From contig NZ_CP028487.1 of assembly GCF_003048255.1 (NCBI RefSeq), positions 1,178,001 through 1,242,000 of the forward strand: a stretch of 64,000 nucleotides of DNA, in the 5' to 3' direction. Under the pieces are notes generated by a model, which was not told where the DNA came from, made no database searches, and saw only the letters and a program-made list of their open reading frames with translations. This document shows positions 21,573 to 33,204 of the stretch, piece by piece. Position 1 is the stretch's first letter. Every line of letters starts with the position of its first letter. The translations under genes and the position numbers were made by a program. Source of the DNA: Yersinia massiliensis (GTDB lineage Bacteria; Pseudomonadota; Gammaproteobacteria; Enterobacterales; Enterobacteriaceae).

Positions 21573-21645
21573 GGCGCGCGTTTTCCCCTGTTGCGCCCAA
21601 TGAAGTGCTGTTCCAGTCGCTTCGAAGACGAGAGAAACTAAGATT

Positions 21646-24600
21646 ATGGAAATACTGCGTGGTTCGCCCGCTTTGTCGGCTTTTCGTATTACCAAACTGT
21701 TGTCCCGCTGCCAAGATGCTCACTTACCGGTAAGTGATATCTACGCCGAATATGTTCACTTTGCCGATGTTAGCGCACCACTGAGTGCTGATGAACACGC
21801 CAGACTCCAACGGCTGCTGAAATACGGACCATCTCTCCCTGAACATGCGCCAGAAGGGCGTTTACTCTTGGTGACACCAAGACCGGGGACGATTTCTCCG
21901 TGGTCATCTAAAGCGACGGATATCGCGCATAACTGCGCCTTGCCGCAAGTTCTGCGTCTGGAACGTGGTTTAGCCTTTTATATTCAAGGCTCGAGTCTGT
22001 CTGAAAGCCAATGGCAACAATTATCGGCGTTACTGCACGATCGCATGATGGAAACAGTCTTTACTGATTTGCAGCAGGCCGAGCAGCTGTTCTCTCATCA
22101 CCAGCCAGCCCCAGTACAACGGGTGGATATTCTGGCGCAGGGCCGTAGTGCACTGGAGCAGGCCAATACAAAACTCGGTCTGGCACTGGCATCGGATGAA
22201 ATTGACTATCTGTTGGCCGCTTTCACTGGGCTTGGGCGCAACCCAACGGATATTGAACTGTACATGTTTGCTCAGGCAAACTCAGAGCATTGCCGCCATA
22301 AGATATTTAATGCGGATTGGGTCATCGACGGTGTTGCTCAACCGAAGTCTCTATTCAAAATGATCAAAAATACCTTTGAACACACGCCGGATTACGTGCT
22401 GTCTGCCTATAAAGACAATGCGGCCGTGATGGAAGGTTCGCAGGTTGGGCGCTTCTTTGCTGCGCCAGAAAACGGTGTTTACGGCTACCATCAGGAAGCG
22501 GCGCATATCCTGATGAAAGTTGAAACCCATAACCACCCAACGGCTATTTCACCTTGGCCGGGTGCTGCGACGGGTTCAGGTGGTGAAATCCGCGATGAAG
22601 GCGCGACTGGGCGTGGCGCGAAGCCGAAAGCAGGCTTGGTGGGGTTCTCCGTTTCTAACTTACGTATCCCTGGCTTTGAACAGCCATGGGAAGAGAATTT
22701 CGGTAAGCCAGAACGCATTGTTACCGCGTTAGATATCATGACCGAAGGCCCTCTGGGCGGCGCGGCATTTAACAACGAATTTGGTCGTCCTGCGCTTTTG
22801 GGCTACTTCCGTACCTATGAAGAGCGTGTTAACAGCCATAACGGCATGGAATTACGCGGTTACCATAAGCCGATTATGCTGGCGGGTGGGATCGGGAATA
22901 TTCGTGCGGATCACGTGCAAAAAGGTGAAATCACCGTTGGTGCTAAGCTGGTGGTGCTCGGTGGCCCAGCGATGAATATTGGTCTGGGTGGCGGGGCAGC
23001 TTCTTCTATGGCCTCTGGCCAGTCAGATGCGGATCTGGATTTTGCGTCAGTACAACGTGATAACCCTGAAATGGAACGTCGTTGTCAGGAAGTGATTGAC
23101 CGTTGCTGGCAGCTAGGTGATCACAACCCGATTCTGTTTATTCATGATGTCGGTGCGGGTGGCTTGTCCAACGCCATGCCAGAACTGGTCAGTGATGGCG
23201 GTCGTGGTGGCCGTTTTGAACTGCGCGATATCCTTAACGATGAACCGGGCATGAGCCCATTAGAAGTGTGGTGTAACGAATCTCAGGAACGTTATGTCAT
23301 GGCAATCGCCCCCGCGCAAATGGCTCAGTTTGATGAGATTTGTCGCCGTGAACGCGCCCCTTATGCGGTGATTGGTGAAGCCACAGAAGAGCTACACCTC
23401 ACACTTAATGATCGCCATTTCGATAATCAACCTATCGACATGCCATTAGATGTGTTGCTGGGCAAAACCCCGAAAATGCTGCGTGACGTGAAAACCTTGC
23501 AGGCAACAGGTGAGGCACTAGCGCGTGCTGATATCTCGATTGCAGATGCCGTGAAACGTGTGATGCATTTGCCTGCTGTCGCAGAGAAAACTTTCCTGAT
23601 TACGATCGGTGACCGTACCGTCACTGGCATGGTGACCCGTGACCAGATGGTGGGGCCATGGCAGATCCCTGTTGCTGATTGCGCCGTGACCAGTGCCAGC
23701 CTTGATAGCTATTATGGTGAGGCTATGTCGCTGGGTGAACGTGCGCCCGTTGCCTTACTCGATTTCGCCGCCTCCGCTCGTTTGGCCGTCGGTGAAGCCC
23801 TGACCAATATTGCGGCTACCCAAATTGGTGAGCTGAAACGCATTAAGCTCTCTGCTAACTGGATGTCAGCTGCCGGTCATCCCGGTGAAGATGCTGGTTT
23901 GTATGACGCGGTACGCGCTGTCGGCGAAGAGCTCTGCCCTGCGCTGGAAATTACCATTCCAGTGGGCAAAGATTCCATGTCGATGAAAACACGTTGGCAG
24001 GAAGGTAACGAGCAGCGTGAAATGACTTCGCCACTCTCACTCGTTATTACCGCTTTTGCTCGTGTTGAAGACGTGCGCCATACCGTGACACCACAACTGC
24101 GTACAGATAAAGGCGACAATGCGCTGCTATTGATCGACTTAGGCGCAGGCCACAACGCACTGGGTGCGACTGCACTGACGCAAGTGTACCGCCAGTTAGG
24201 GGACAAACCTGCAGATGTGCGCGATGTACAACAACTTGCGGGCTTCTTCAATGCCATGCAGCGTTTAGTGGCTGATCAGCTGTTGCTGGCTTATCACGAT
24301 CGCTCAGATGGCGGTTTGTTGGTCACACTGGCTGAAATGGCCTTTGCTGGTCACTGTGGTATAGATGTTGATATTCAGTCTCAGGGTAATGATTCATTGG
24401 CAGCATTATTCAATGAAGAGCTGGGTGCTGTTATTCAGGTCCGTGCTGAACAGCGTGCTGCAGTAGAAAAAATATTGGCTGACCACGGCTTGGCAGACTG
24501 CGTTCACTTCTTGGGCCGTGCGATGGAAGGGGATACTTTCGATATTCGCAGTGGCACTGACGTGGTTTACAGTGAAAAACGCAGCACTCTGCGTTTGTGG

Positions 24601-25536
24601 TGGGCAGAAACTACCTGGCAAATGCAGCGTTTGCGTGATAACCCTGCCTGCGCGGATCAAGAACATGAAGCGAAAAAGGATGAACGCGATCCAGGCTTAA
24701 ATGTGAAGTTGACCTTCGATCCTGCGCAAGATATTGCCGCGCCATACATCATCAAGCAAGCGCGACCAAAAGTCGCGGTGTTGCGTGAGCAGGGGGTTAA
24801 CTCCCACGTTGAAATGGCGGCCGCTTTCCACCGTGCCGGTTTTGATGCTGTCGATGTGCACATGAGTGACCTTCTGGCCGGGCGCACTGATTTACGTGCC
24901 TTCCAAACCTTGGTGGCTTGTGGTGGTTTCTCATATGGTGACGTGCTGGGCGCGGGTGAAGGTTGGGCGAAGTCCATCTTGTTTAATGACCGCGTTCGTG
25001 ATGAGTTCGAAGCTTTCTTCCATCGTCCTGAAACCTTGGCGTTGGGCGTATGTAATGGCTGCCAGATGATGTCTAATCTGCGCGAACTGATTCCTGGTGC
25101 TGAGCACTGGCCGCGATTTGTCCGTAACCTGTCTGATCGCTTTGAAGCGCGTTTCAGTCTGGTTGAAGTGGCAAATAGCCCGTCTCTGTTTATGCAAGAT
25201 ATGGCAGGTTCACGTATGCCAATTGCTGTTTCACACGGTGAAGGATTAGTCGAAGTACGTGACGCAGCACATTTAGCGGCATTGGAACAAAACAACTTGG
25301 TGGCATTACGCTTTGTGAATAATGAAGGCGTAGCCACTGAGCAATATCCCGCTAACCCGAATGGTTCAGCTAACGGTATTACGTCTGTAACCAGTACCAG
25401 TGGCCGCGCAACGGTGATGATGCCGCACCCTGAGCGTGTCTTCCGTACTGTCAGTAACTCATGGCACCCAGAAGAGTGGGGCGAAGATAGCCCGTGGATG
25501 CGTATGTTCCGAAATGCACGTAAGCAACTAGGCTAA
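21646..25536 (+). CDS. purL: Phosphoribosylformylglycinamidine synthase
   Basis: Converts FGAR and glutamine to FGAM, fourth step of purine synthesis. It is the large single-chain form, 1296 residues: N-terminal PurS-like region, linker, two AIR-synthase-like ATP-binding halves (motifs such as [21 protein letters not shown] near residue 290 and [17 protein letters not shown] near 885), and a C-terminal class I glutamine amidotransferase with [14 protein letters not shown] and the nucleophile in [10 protein letters not shown]. It is monocistronic, with a PurR operator upstream and a terminator downstream. Confidence 0.98.
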   Translation: MEILRGSPALSAFRITKLLSRCQDAHLPVSDIYAEYVHFADVSAPLSADEHARLQRLLKYGPSLPEHAPEGRLLLVTPRPGTISPWSSKATDIAHNCALPQVLRLERGLAFYIQGSSLSESQWQQLSALLHDRMMETVFTDLQQAEQLFSHHQPAPVQRVDILAQGRSALEQANTKLGLALASDEIDYLLAAFTGLGRNPTDIELYMFAQANSEHCRHKIFNADWVIDGVAQPKSLFKMIKNTFEHTPDYVLSAYKDNAAVMEGSQVGRFFAAPENGVYGYHQEAAHILMKVETHNHPTAISPWPGAATGSGGEIRDEGATGRGAKPKAGLVGFSVSNLRIPGFEQPWEENFGKPERIVTALDIMTEGPLGGAAFNNEFGRPALLGYFRTYEERVNSHNGMELRGYHKPIMLAGGIGNIRADHVQKGEITVGAKLVVLGGPAMNIGLGGGAASSMASGQSDADLDFASVQRDNPEMERRCQEVIDRCWQLGDHNPILFIHDVGAGGLSNAMPELVSDGGRGGRFELRDILNDEPGMSPLEVWCNESQERYVMAIAPAQMAQFDEICRRERAPYAVIGEATEELHLTLNDRHFDNQPIDMPLDVLLGKTPKMLRDVKTLQATGEALARADISIADAVKRVMHLPAVAEKTFLITIGDRTVTGMVTRDQMVGPWQIPVADCAVTSASLDSYYGEAMSLGERAPVALLDFAASARLAVGEALTNIAATQIGELKRIKLSANWMSAAGHPGEDAGLYDAVRAVGEELCPALEITIPVGKDSMSMKTRWQEGNEQREMTSPLSLVITAFARVEDVRHTVTPQLRTDKGDNALLLIDLGAGHNALGATALTQVYRQLGDKPADVRDVQQLAGFFNAMQRLVADQLLLAYHDRSDGGLLVTLAEMAFAGHCGIDVDIQSQGNDSLAALFNEELGAVIQVRAEQRAAVEKILADHGLADCVHFLGRAMEGDTFDIRSGTDVVYSEKRSTLRLWWAETTWQMQRLRDNPACADQEHEAKKDERDPGLNVKLTFDPAQDIAAPYIIKQARPKVAVLREQGVNSHVEMAAAFHRAGFDAVDVHMSDLLAGRTDLRAFQTLVACGGFSYGDVLGAGEGWAKSILFNDRVRDEFEAFFHRPETLALGVCNGCQMMSNLRELIPGAEHWPRFVRNLSDRFEARFSLVEVANSPSLFMQDMAGSRMPIAVSHGEGLVEVRDAAHLAALEQNNLVALRFVNNEGVATEQYPANPNGSANGITSVTSTSGRATVMMPHPERVFRTVSNSWHPEEWGEDSPWMRMFRNARKQLG

Positions 25537-25556
25537 TCTCTTAAGTTAGAAAAAAC

Positions 25557-25588
25557 AGGCTCAGGGGAGTGATCCCCTGAGCCTTTTT
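25557..25588 (+). terminator. Terminator of purL
   Basis: GGCTCAGGGGA pairs perfectly with TCCCCTGAGCC around a GTGA loop, followed by five T, 20 bp after the purL stop. It touches the stop codon of the convergent gene. Confidence 0.92.
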
Positions 25589-26003
25589 AATTCAGCGTAA
25601 TATGATAATTTCTTGTTACTGTCATTTTATTGTTATCGACTAACTCAATCGTGACCTTATATTCTCCAGGCTGAGTGCTGGTTTTCTTTAGTGATACATA
25701 CTGGCTGTTGCTGTTAACGAAACCTGATATATCCTTGATTTCTTCATTATCTTTATCCTTCAGAGATACATGGTAATACAACAACCCATTGCTTTTTAAT
25801 GTGAACTTAATTTCGGCCTCTCTACCGGCGACGTTTTGTTGCACGTTAAAGTCCTCAATGGAAAACTCTGGAAAGTTATCATTATCTTGATAGTCGACGG
25901 CGGAAAACCAAACAGGGTAAGGTTTTGGTGTCAAAGAGAACGTGGCTGACGAGGGGATAACGATAAATAGAGTACAAAGAAATGTAATGACAGCTATTTT
26001 CAT
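25587..26003 (-). CDS. Secreted orphan protein, family unknown
   Basis: A 138-residue protein with a plain signal peptide (MKIAVITFLCTLFIVIPSSATFS; cleavage near residue 21). The mature part is about 115 residues with alternating hydrophobic strands and no cysteine, like a small Ig-like or beta-sandwich domain: EIKFTLKSNGLLYYHVSL, then GEYKVTIELVDN, then TRNYHITL. The start at 26003 is chosen because it gives a normal signal peptide and has AGGT eight bases upstream; the frame extends 12 codons further. It stands alone between purL and the GlmY locus. I do not recognise the family; a periplasmic or surface role is inferred only from export. Confidence 0.65.
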   Translation of the reverse strand: MKIAVITFLCTLFIVIPSSATFSLTPKPYPVWFSAVDYQDNDNFPEFSIEDFNVQQNVAGREAEIKFTLKSNGLLYYHVSLKDKDNEEIKDISGFVNSNSQYVSLKKTSTQPGEYKVTIELVDNNKMTVTRNYHITLN

Positions 26004-26250
26004 GGATGTTACCTGCAAGTTAAGGTTAAACGGCATCATCCTTGGTCAATTGACTATTATGGGTACCTCTTTTTGGTCGTCGCGTTTGAGTTCAAGCAGG
26101 ATCGTGAATCATCTGTATTGGAAATGAAATAGCATAATTTATAACACTATAGAAATTTTCGGACGGATGTTACGCCATTTTGGATAAAGCTTTATGCTAA
26201 TCTGCAATAGCAAGGTCTCATCTTATTGAATTTAATCTATTTTAATTTAC

Positions 26251-26268
26251 TGTCGGCAAATCGCGACA
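26251..26268 (+). promoter_or_regulatory. GlrR (QseF) binding site 1 upstream of glmY
   Basis: TGTC-N10-GACA, the palindrome bound by GlrR in E. coli and Yersinia. It is about 200 bp before the sigma-54 -24/-12 element. Confidence 0.85.
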
Positions 26269-26282
26269 AACCATAAAATGAA

Positions 26283-26300
26283 TGTCTCAAATTGGAGACA
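26283..26300 (+). promoter_or_regulatory. GlrR (QseF) binding site 2 upstream of glmY
   Basis: A second exact TGTC-N10-GACA, 32 bp (three helical turns) from site 1, hence on the same face of the DNA. Confidence 0.85.
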
Positions 26301-26345
26301 CTTAATTTGTTGATTTATATATATTTTATTTTATGAGGATTTTGC

Positions 26346-26363
26346 TGTCGTGATTAAGCGACA
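26346..26363 (+). promoter_or_regulatory. GlrR (QseF) binding site 3 upstream of glmY
   Basis: A third exact TGTC-N10-GACA, 63 bp (six turns) from site 2. The AT-rich DNA between it and the promoter could bend or hold IHF. Confidence 0.85.
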
Positions 26364-26468
26364 AAGAGTCAATGATTGCTGAATTATTGGTTGAGTATGG
26401 TTTTTCATCTTGAGAGTAATAATTATTTTTTGATTTAAAATCAATTAATTGAGTTTAACTTGTAAAAG

Positions 26469-26485
26469 TTGGCACGCAAGCTGCA
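26469..26485 (+). promoter_or_regulatory. Sigma-54 promoter of glmY
   Basis: TTGGCACGCAAGCTGCA has GG at 26471-26472 and GC at 26483-26484 with ten bases between, close to the consensus TGGCACG-N4-TTGCA. The start of transcription should be 12-14 bases on, near 26497. No sigma-70 promoter overlaps it, in line with reports that Yersinia glmY depends on sigma-54 alone. Confidence 0.9.
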
Positions 26486-26497
26486 TTATCTTATACA

Positions 26498-26766
26498 GTT
26501 GCTCATTCACCTTTTTATGATAGTCCCGCGGTTAAGCGGAATATGCGCTTCATAAGCCACCGAATGATGCCTAAGACTGGTGCCTATCGTCCACCTAAAC
26601 CGATATTGTGTGAATGCACATTATCAAACATCGGACGACACGTTGAGTGAGGCACCGCCTATGTCCTGCTGTGATGAACCATTCATCAATATTGGACATG
26701 TCTGGATGCTATTCGTCTCATCCTCCCGATGATTGCCTCGGCTTCATCAAACTGGAGACGATTTTT
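26498..26766 (+). ncRNA. glmY: Small RNA GlmY
   Basis: Regulatory RNA that binds RapZ and so protects its relative GlmZ, raising glucosamine-6-phosphate synthase (GlmS). It sits between purL and glrK as in E. coli. The 5' stem-loop pairs TCATTC (26503) with GAATGA and TTATG with CATAA; stem-loop 2 (26579-26656) pairs GGTGCC with GGCACC and TCGTCC with GGACGA and carries CGTTGAGTGA, shared with GlmZ. The 3' end is not certain: the first hairpin with T-run ends at 26766 (CGTCTC/GAGACG then ATTTTTAA), which would make the RNA near 270 nt, longer than the 184 nt of E. coli. Confidence 0.85.
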
Positions 26767-26899
26767 AAGGGCATCCACATATTCTGCGACGGGGCATTTA
26801 TTGCCCCGTTGTCTCATTCTTAGTTAGCCATTTCGTCACTGTGTAACAGGTGGATTTGATAATGATGCTGACGGTTTTGAGCCAAAAAAATTCAATTTA

Positions 26900-26932
26900 A
26901 AGCACTTAGCCACCGGCGAGTGCTTTTTTTTT
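26900..26932 (+). terminator. Strong terminator between glmY and glrK
   Basis: AAGCACT pairs with AGTGCTT around a 12-base loop, followed by about nine T. It is 130 bp past the first possible glmY end. It may be the final stop for read-through, or the end of a separate short transcript from about 26820. Confidence 0.8.
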
Positions 26933-27105
26933 ATCTCAGCCCAGAGGTGCAAACCTTGTCACATGCCCAATAGATTTCTTGATGCAGATAGGTGGTAAGC
27001 TCGTCGCCCACACCCTACCAAGTGAAAGATGAGCAGTAATTTGGCATCAAGCATTGTAATCCTGACAAAGTCAGTTAGCATCACAACAGAATGATAGGTA
27101 ATGAG

Positions 27106-28542
27106 ATGATTTCGTTGAAAAGATGGCGCTTATTCCCCCGATCTTTACGTCAACTGGTGCTCATGGCATTTCTGTTGGTGCTATTGCCGCTATTGGTCCT
27201 GGCGTATCAGGCATATCAAAGTTTGGATCACTTGAGCACTCAAGCGGCGGATGTTAACCGCACCACGCTAGCAGATGCCCGACGAAGTGAAGCAATGACC
27301 AGTGTGGCACTCGAAATGGAGCGAAGTTACCGCCAATACTGTGTATTAGATGATCCCACATTGGCTACGCTGTACCAGCATCAGCGTAAGCAGTATGCCC
27401 AAATGCTCGATGCGCATGCATCAATCTTGCCCGATCCCCGCTATTACCAGAATTTGCGAGAGCTTCTCACACAACTTTCTGATATTAAGTGTAAAAACAG
27501 TGGTCCTGAACAAAATGCTGCGACGCTCTTAGAGAAGTTTTCCCGTTCGAATGTCGAGATGGTACAAGCCACTCGCGATGTGATTTTCTCTCGTGGTCAG
27601 CAGTTGCAAAAAGATATCGCTGAACGTGGACAATTCTTTGGCTGGCAATCTCTGCTACTGTTTTTAGTGAGTGTGCTATTGGTTGTGCTATTTACCCGCA
27701 TGATAATCGGGCCAGTTAAAGGTATTGAGCGAATGATTAATCGCTTGGGGGAAGGGCGTTCGTTGGGTAATACGGTGCTCTTTAAAGGGCCGAGAGAGTT
27801 ACGCTCGCTGGCACAGCGCATTATTTGGCTCAGCGAACGCTTAGCTTGGTTGGAATCACAACGCCATGAGTTTTTGCGCCATATCTCCCACGAATTAAAA
27901 ACCCCATTAGCGAGTATGCGTGAAGGAACCGAACTTCTGGCTGACGAAGTGGCGGGGCCACTAACCCAAGACCAAAAAGAGGTGGTGGCAATCCTTGATA
28001 ATAGCAGCCGTCATTTGCAACTGTTGATTGAGCAATTGCTGGACTATAACCGTAAATTAGCGGATGGCCCTGGCGAGCTTGAAAATGTTGAACTGCCTAA
28101 CATGGTTGAAGAGGTGATTGCTGCGCACAGTTTACCAGCAAGAGCCAAGATGATCCGCACCGAGCAAGATTTGCAGGCGGACATTTGTTGGGCAGATCCG
28201 ACATTATTAATGCGGGTATTAGATAATCTCTACTCCAATGCGGTGCACTATGGCGAGGAATCCGGTACCATTTGGATTCGTAGCCGTCAGGTCGATAACC
28301 GCGTACAAATTGATATTGCCAATACCGGAGCACCCATCCCGAATTCAGAAGAGACAATGATCTTTGAGCCTTTTTTCCAAGGGAGCCATCAGCGAAAAGG
28401 GGCCGTCAAAGGCAGTGGATTAGGATTGAGTATTGCTCAGGACTGCATCAGAAGGATGCAGGGCGATTTGCAACTAGTGTCAGTGGATTACGCCGCAGTC
28501 TGTTTCCGTGTTGAATTGCCATTAACTGCCGAGAATGAATAA
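27106..28542 (+). CDS. glrK: Sensor histidine kinase GlrK (QseE)
   Basis: Membrane kinase that phosphorylates GlrR and thereby drives glmY. It is 478 residues: membrane helix near residues 13-35, periplasmic sensor region, second membrane helix near 180-200, HAMP, then the H box FLRHISHELKTPLAS and the ATPase boxes (DNLYSNAVHYG; GSGLGLSIAQDCI). The start at 27106 gives the conserved N terminus; five further in-frame codons lie upstream from 27091. First gene of glrK-qseG-glrR, 170 bp after the terminator. Confidence 0.96.
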   Translation: MISLKRWRLFPRSLRQLVLMAFLLVLLPLLVLAYQAYQSLDHLSTQAADVNRTTLADARRSEAMTSVALEMERSYRQYCVLDDPTLATLYQHQRKQYAQMLDAHASILPDPRYYQNLRELLTQLSDIKCKNSGPEQNAATLLEKFSRSNVEMVQATRDVIFSRGQQLQKDIAERGQFFGWQSLLLFLVSVLLVVLFTRMIIGPVKGIERMINRLGEGRSLGNTVLFKGPRELRSLAQRIIWLSERLAWLESQRHEFLRHISHELKTPLASMREGTELLADEVAGPLTQDQKEVVAILDNSSRHLQLLIEQLLDYNRKLADGPGELENVELPNMVEEVIAAHSLPARAKMIRTEQDLQADICWADPTLLMRVLDNLYSNAVHYGEESGTIWIRSRQVDNRVQIDIANTGAPIPNSEETMIFEPFFQGSHQRKGAVKGSGLGLSIAQDCIRRMQGDLQLVSVDYAAVCFRVELPLTAENE

Positions 28543-28545
28543 ATA

Positions 28546-29703
28546 ATGTACAAATGGTCGATGAGTCGCATCATTAAAAAGACCGCCTTTTTATCACGCC
28601 CGACACCCGCTACGGCAGCGATGCCTGCTGGTCGCTTTGGTTCGGGTATTTTTTGGCGAGCCTTATTGCTGGCCCCACTTTTACTCACAGGGTGTACGGA
28701 TAACCCAGCAAGCAGCCGTTTTTCGCAAGCGGTTCAAATGGTGATACCTGAGACGAAAATCGTAGATTATCGTACGTTACCTTGTGATGTACTGTGGGAT
28801 CTTGAAGATAAAGAGACGTTGGAAAACTCACTTTACTGGTTGCGTGCGATGGATTGTGCTGAGCGTCTTGGCTCTACGCAGGCTCGTGCGTTAGCCAAAG
28901 CATTACCGGTCACTACGTGGTCCACGGCCTTTAAGCAGGGGATTTTAATCAGCAGCGCCGAGCCATCAATTGCAGAACGGCGTCAGGTGGTCGAGCGCCT
29001 GAACAGTTTCAGTCAAACCATCCCTGGCGCTGTGCGCCCATTGATTCAGTTGTGGCGTGAGCAACAAGTTCTGCGTATCTCTCTGGCTGAAGAGCGTACC
29101 CGTTATCAGCGTTTACAAGACGAATCGGATACCCAGATTGACCGTCTACGGGAAAGCCAAGTTCGGTTGCAATACAATTTATTGGATACCACCCGTAAGT
29201 TGGAAAACTTGACCGACATTGAACGGCAGCTTTCATCGCGCAAACAGTTGCAAAATGAAATTCCGGAAACAGACACAGACAACAAACCTGCGGTAGCCGC
29301 ACCTAAGCCGACGGAAGTTCAGCCTCAGCCAGCAGCGCCAGTAGAGGTAAAACCCGCAGAAGCTAAGCCAGTAGAAACGAAACCTGCTGAGGCCAAACCG
29401 GCAGAAACGAAGCCAGCAGAAACGAAACCTGTTGAGGCCAAACCGGCAGAAACGAAACCTGCTGAGGCTAAACCGGCAGAAACTAAGCCAGTAGAAACCA
29501 AACCTGCTGAGGCCAAACCGGCAGAAGCTAAGCCAGCAGAAACCAAACCTGCTGAGGCCAAACCGACAGAAGCTAAGCCAGCAGAGACAAAATCTGTAGC
29601 ACCTCAATCAGCACCGTCAGTGGTGCCACCTGCTGATGCCTCTCCTGCAACAAATAAGGAATCCCATGACGCAACGCAAACCGGCCAATCTACTGCTGGT
29701 TGA
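28546..29703 (+). CDS. qseG: Lipoprotein QseG with a long Pro/Glu/Lys repeat tail
   Basis: Outer-membrane lipoprotein, reported partner of the GlrK sensor. The lipobox LLTGC puts the lipidated cysteine at residue 50, after an unusually long N-terminal stretch; an internal ATG at 28621 would give a normal signal peptide, so the start is not settled. Residues about 60-225 match E. coli QseG (LYWLRAMDCAERL, FKQGILIS, LAEERTRYQRLQDESD, TRKLENLTDIERQLS). From residue 270 it carries 16 five-residue repeats (PAEAK, PAETK, PVETK) that E. coli QseG lacks, then a Ser/Thr/Pro-rich end. It overlaps glrR by 38 bp. Confidence 0.92.
   Translation: MYKWSMSRIIKKTAFLSRPTPATAAMPAGRFGSGIFWRALLLAPLLLTGCTDNPASSRFSQAVQMVIPETKIVDYRTLPCDVLWDLEDKETLENSLYWLRAMDCAERLGSTQARALAKALPVTTWSTAFKQGILISSAEPSIAERRQVVERLNSFSQTIPGAVRPLIQLWREQQVLRISLAEERTRYQRLQDESDTQIDRLRESQVRLQYNLLDTTRKLENLTDIERQLSSRKQLQNEIPETDTDNKPAVAAPKPTEVQPQPAAPVEVKPAEAKPVETKPAEAKPAETKPAETKPVEAKPAETKPAEAKPAETKPVETKPAEAKPAEAKPAETKPAEAKPTEAKPAETKSVAPQSAPSVVPPADASPATNKESHDATQTGQSTAG
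29353..29592 (+). repeat. Sixteen tandem 15-bp repeats in qseG
   Basis: 240 bp encode 16 consecutive pentapeptides of type P-[A/V/T]-E-[A/T]-K. Units are near identical at DNA level (CCAGCAGAAACGAAA and variants), so length change by slippage is likely and would always keep the reading frame. Confidence 0.95.
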
Positions 29704-31003
29704 TGACGATCCCAGCTTGCTCAAGCTGTTGGGGATGCGGTTAACCAGTGAAGGTTTTAATGTCACCACCGCGGAGAGCGGTCAGGAAGCATTGCGGCTG
29801 CTAATGCGTGAGAAGATTGATCTGGTAATCAGTGACTTGCGGATGGATGAAATGGATGGCATGGCGCTGTTTGTTGAGATCCAGAAACATCAACCCGGTA
29901 TGCCGGTGATCATCCTGACAGCCCACGGTTCAATTCCTGATGCTGTTGCTGCGACCCAGCAAGGAGTGTTTAGCTTCCTAACCAAACCCGTTGATCGTGA
30001 TGCCTTATATAAAGCAATCGATGCAGCTTTGGAGCTTTCTATTCCTGCTGGCGATGATTCTTGGCGCGAAGAGATAGTGACCCGCAGTCCAGTGATGCTA
30101 CGCCTGTTAGAGCAAGCCAAAATGGTGGCGCAATCCGACGTCAGTGTGCTGATTAACGGCCAAAGTGGCACCGGTAAAGAGGTGTTGGCGCAAGCGATCC
30201 ATGCTGCCAGTCCGCGAGCAAAAAAAGCCTTTATCGCCATTAACTGTGGTGCGTTACCAGAACAACTGCTCGAATCAGAACTCTTTGGCCATGCCAAAGG
30301 TGCATTTACGGGCGCGGTCAGTAGCCGAGAGGGGCTGTTCCAAGCCGCAGAAGGCGGCACATTGTTCTTGGACGAAATCGGCGATATGCCCTTGTCTTTG
30401 CAGGTAAAACTGCTGCGTGTGCTACAAGAGCGTAAGGTGCGTCCGCTGGGTAGTAATCGTGACTTAAGCATTGATGTTCGAGTGATTTCGGCCACCCACC
30501 GTGACTTGCCAAAAGCCATGGCGAAAAATGAATTCCGCGAAGATCTCTACTATCGTTTGAATGTAGTGAATCTGAAAATCCCTGCGCTACATGAGCGCTC
30601 AGAAGATATCCCGCTGTTGGCGAATCATTTGCTACGGGAATCTGCCAAACGGCATAAACCTTTTGTCCGTAGCTTCTCAACCGATGCCATGAAACGGTTA
30701 ATGACGGCCAGTTGGCCGGGTAATGTGCGCCAATTGGTCAACGTCATCGAGCAATGCGTGGCATTAACTTCAGCTCCTGTCATCAGTGAAGCGCTGGTTG
30801 AGCAGGCGTTGGAGGGGGAAAATACCGCTTTACCGACCTTTGTGGAGGCGCGCAATCAATTCGAATTGAATTATTTGCGTAAACTACTGCAAATCACCAA
30901 AGGTAATGTTACCCAAGCGGCGCGGATGGCGGGGCGTAACCGTACTGAATTTTACAAATTGTTGTCACGCCATGAACTGGATGCCAATGATTTTAAAGAA
31001 TAA
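29666..31003 (+). CDS. glrR: Response regulator GlrR (QseF), sigma-54 activator
   Basis: NtrC-type activator of sigma-54 promoters, phosphorylated by GlrK; its known target glmY lies just upstream. It is 445 residues: receiver domain with the phosphoacceptor Asp near residue 57 (VISDLRMDEMDG), AAA+ domain with GQSGTGKE, the sigma-54 contact loop GAFTGA and DEIGDMPL, and a C-terminal Fis-type helix-turn-helix (GNVTQAARMAGRNRTEFYKLL). The ATG at 29666 has AAGGA before it and lies inside the end of qseG. Confidence 0.96.
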   Translation: MTQRKPANLLLVDDDPSLLKLLGMRLTSEGFNVTTAESGQEALRLLMREKIDLVISDLRMDEMDGMALFVEIQKHQPGMPVIILTAHGSIPDAVAATQQGVFSFLTKPVDRDALYKAIDAALELSIPAGDDSWREEIVTRSPVMLRLLEQAKMVAQSDVSVLINGQSGTGKEVLAQAIHAASPRAKKAFIAINCGALPEQLLESELFGHAKGAFTGAVSSREGLFQAAEGGTLFLDEIGDMPLSLQVKLLRVLQERKVRPLGSNRDLSIDVRVISATHRDLPKAMAKNEFREDLYYRLNVVNLKIPALHERSEDIPLLANHLLRESAKRHKPFVRSFSTDAMKRLMTASWPGNVRQLVNVIEQCVALTSAPVISEALVEQALEGENTALPTFVEARNQFELNYLRKLLQITKGNVTQAARMAGRNRTEFYKLLSRHELDANDFKE

Positions 31004-31044
31004 CTGGCTGTAACAGTCATTATTGGTAGTCACTATATCCCTGA

Positions 31045-31078
31045 TATACCCAATAGTAGTTTGAACGATAGCGGGTAT
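31045..31078. repeat. Possible remnant of an ERIC element
   Basis: TATACCC and GGGTAT enclose GTTTGAACGAT, resembling the two outer ends of an ERIC joined with the core lost. It lies in the short gap before nadE. Confidence 0.3.
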
Positions 31079-31104
31079 GAAACTGATAACTGAGTTTAAA
31101 TACA

Positions 31105-33080
<1,976 letters not shown>

Positions 33081-33135
33081 TTCGTCCTATGCCCTGCAAT
33101 CGAAGCAGATGGCAGCAGACTACTCGTAATAAAAA

Positions 33136-33166
33136 AGCCCGTTTCGTGAACACGAACGGGCTTTTT
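33136..33166. terminator. Bidirectional terminator between glnB and yhfT
   Basis: AGCCCGTT-TCGTG pairs with CACGA-ACGGGCT (one bulge), flanked by six A and five T, placed between two convergent operons. Confidence 0.9.
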
Positions 33167-33204
33167 GATGCTTAAAAAGGACTAACGGCATGATGAACAG
33201 CAAA

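Noticed and set aside
24657..25337. 226-residue frame antisense to the purL glutaminase domain
   Set aside because: purL covers the whole stretch with conserved motifs; the antisense frame has biased, Ser/Arg-rich composition.
27035..27060. Sigma-54-like TTGGCAT..TTGTA before glrK
   Set aside because: The spacing between GG and the second element is one base too long and GC is replaced by GT.
29233..29607. 124-residue Cys/Phe/Arg-rich frame antisense to qseG
   Set aside because: It is a product of the 15-bp repeats read on the other strand; low complexity and no ribosome binding site.
29890..30519. 209-residue frame antisense to glrR
   Set aside because: Overlaps conserved AAA+ motifs; composition typical of a shadow.
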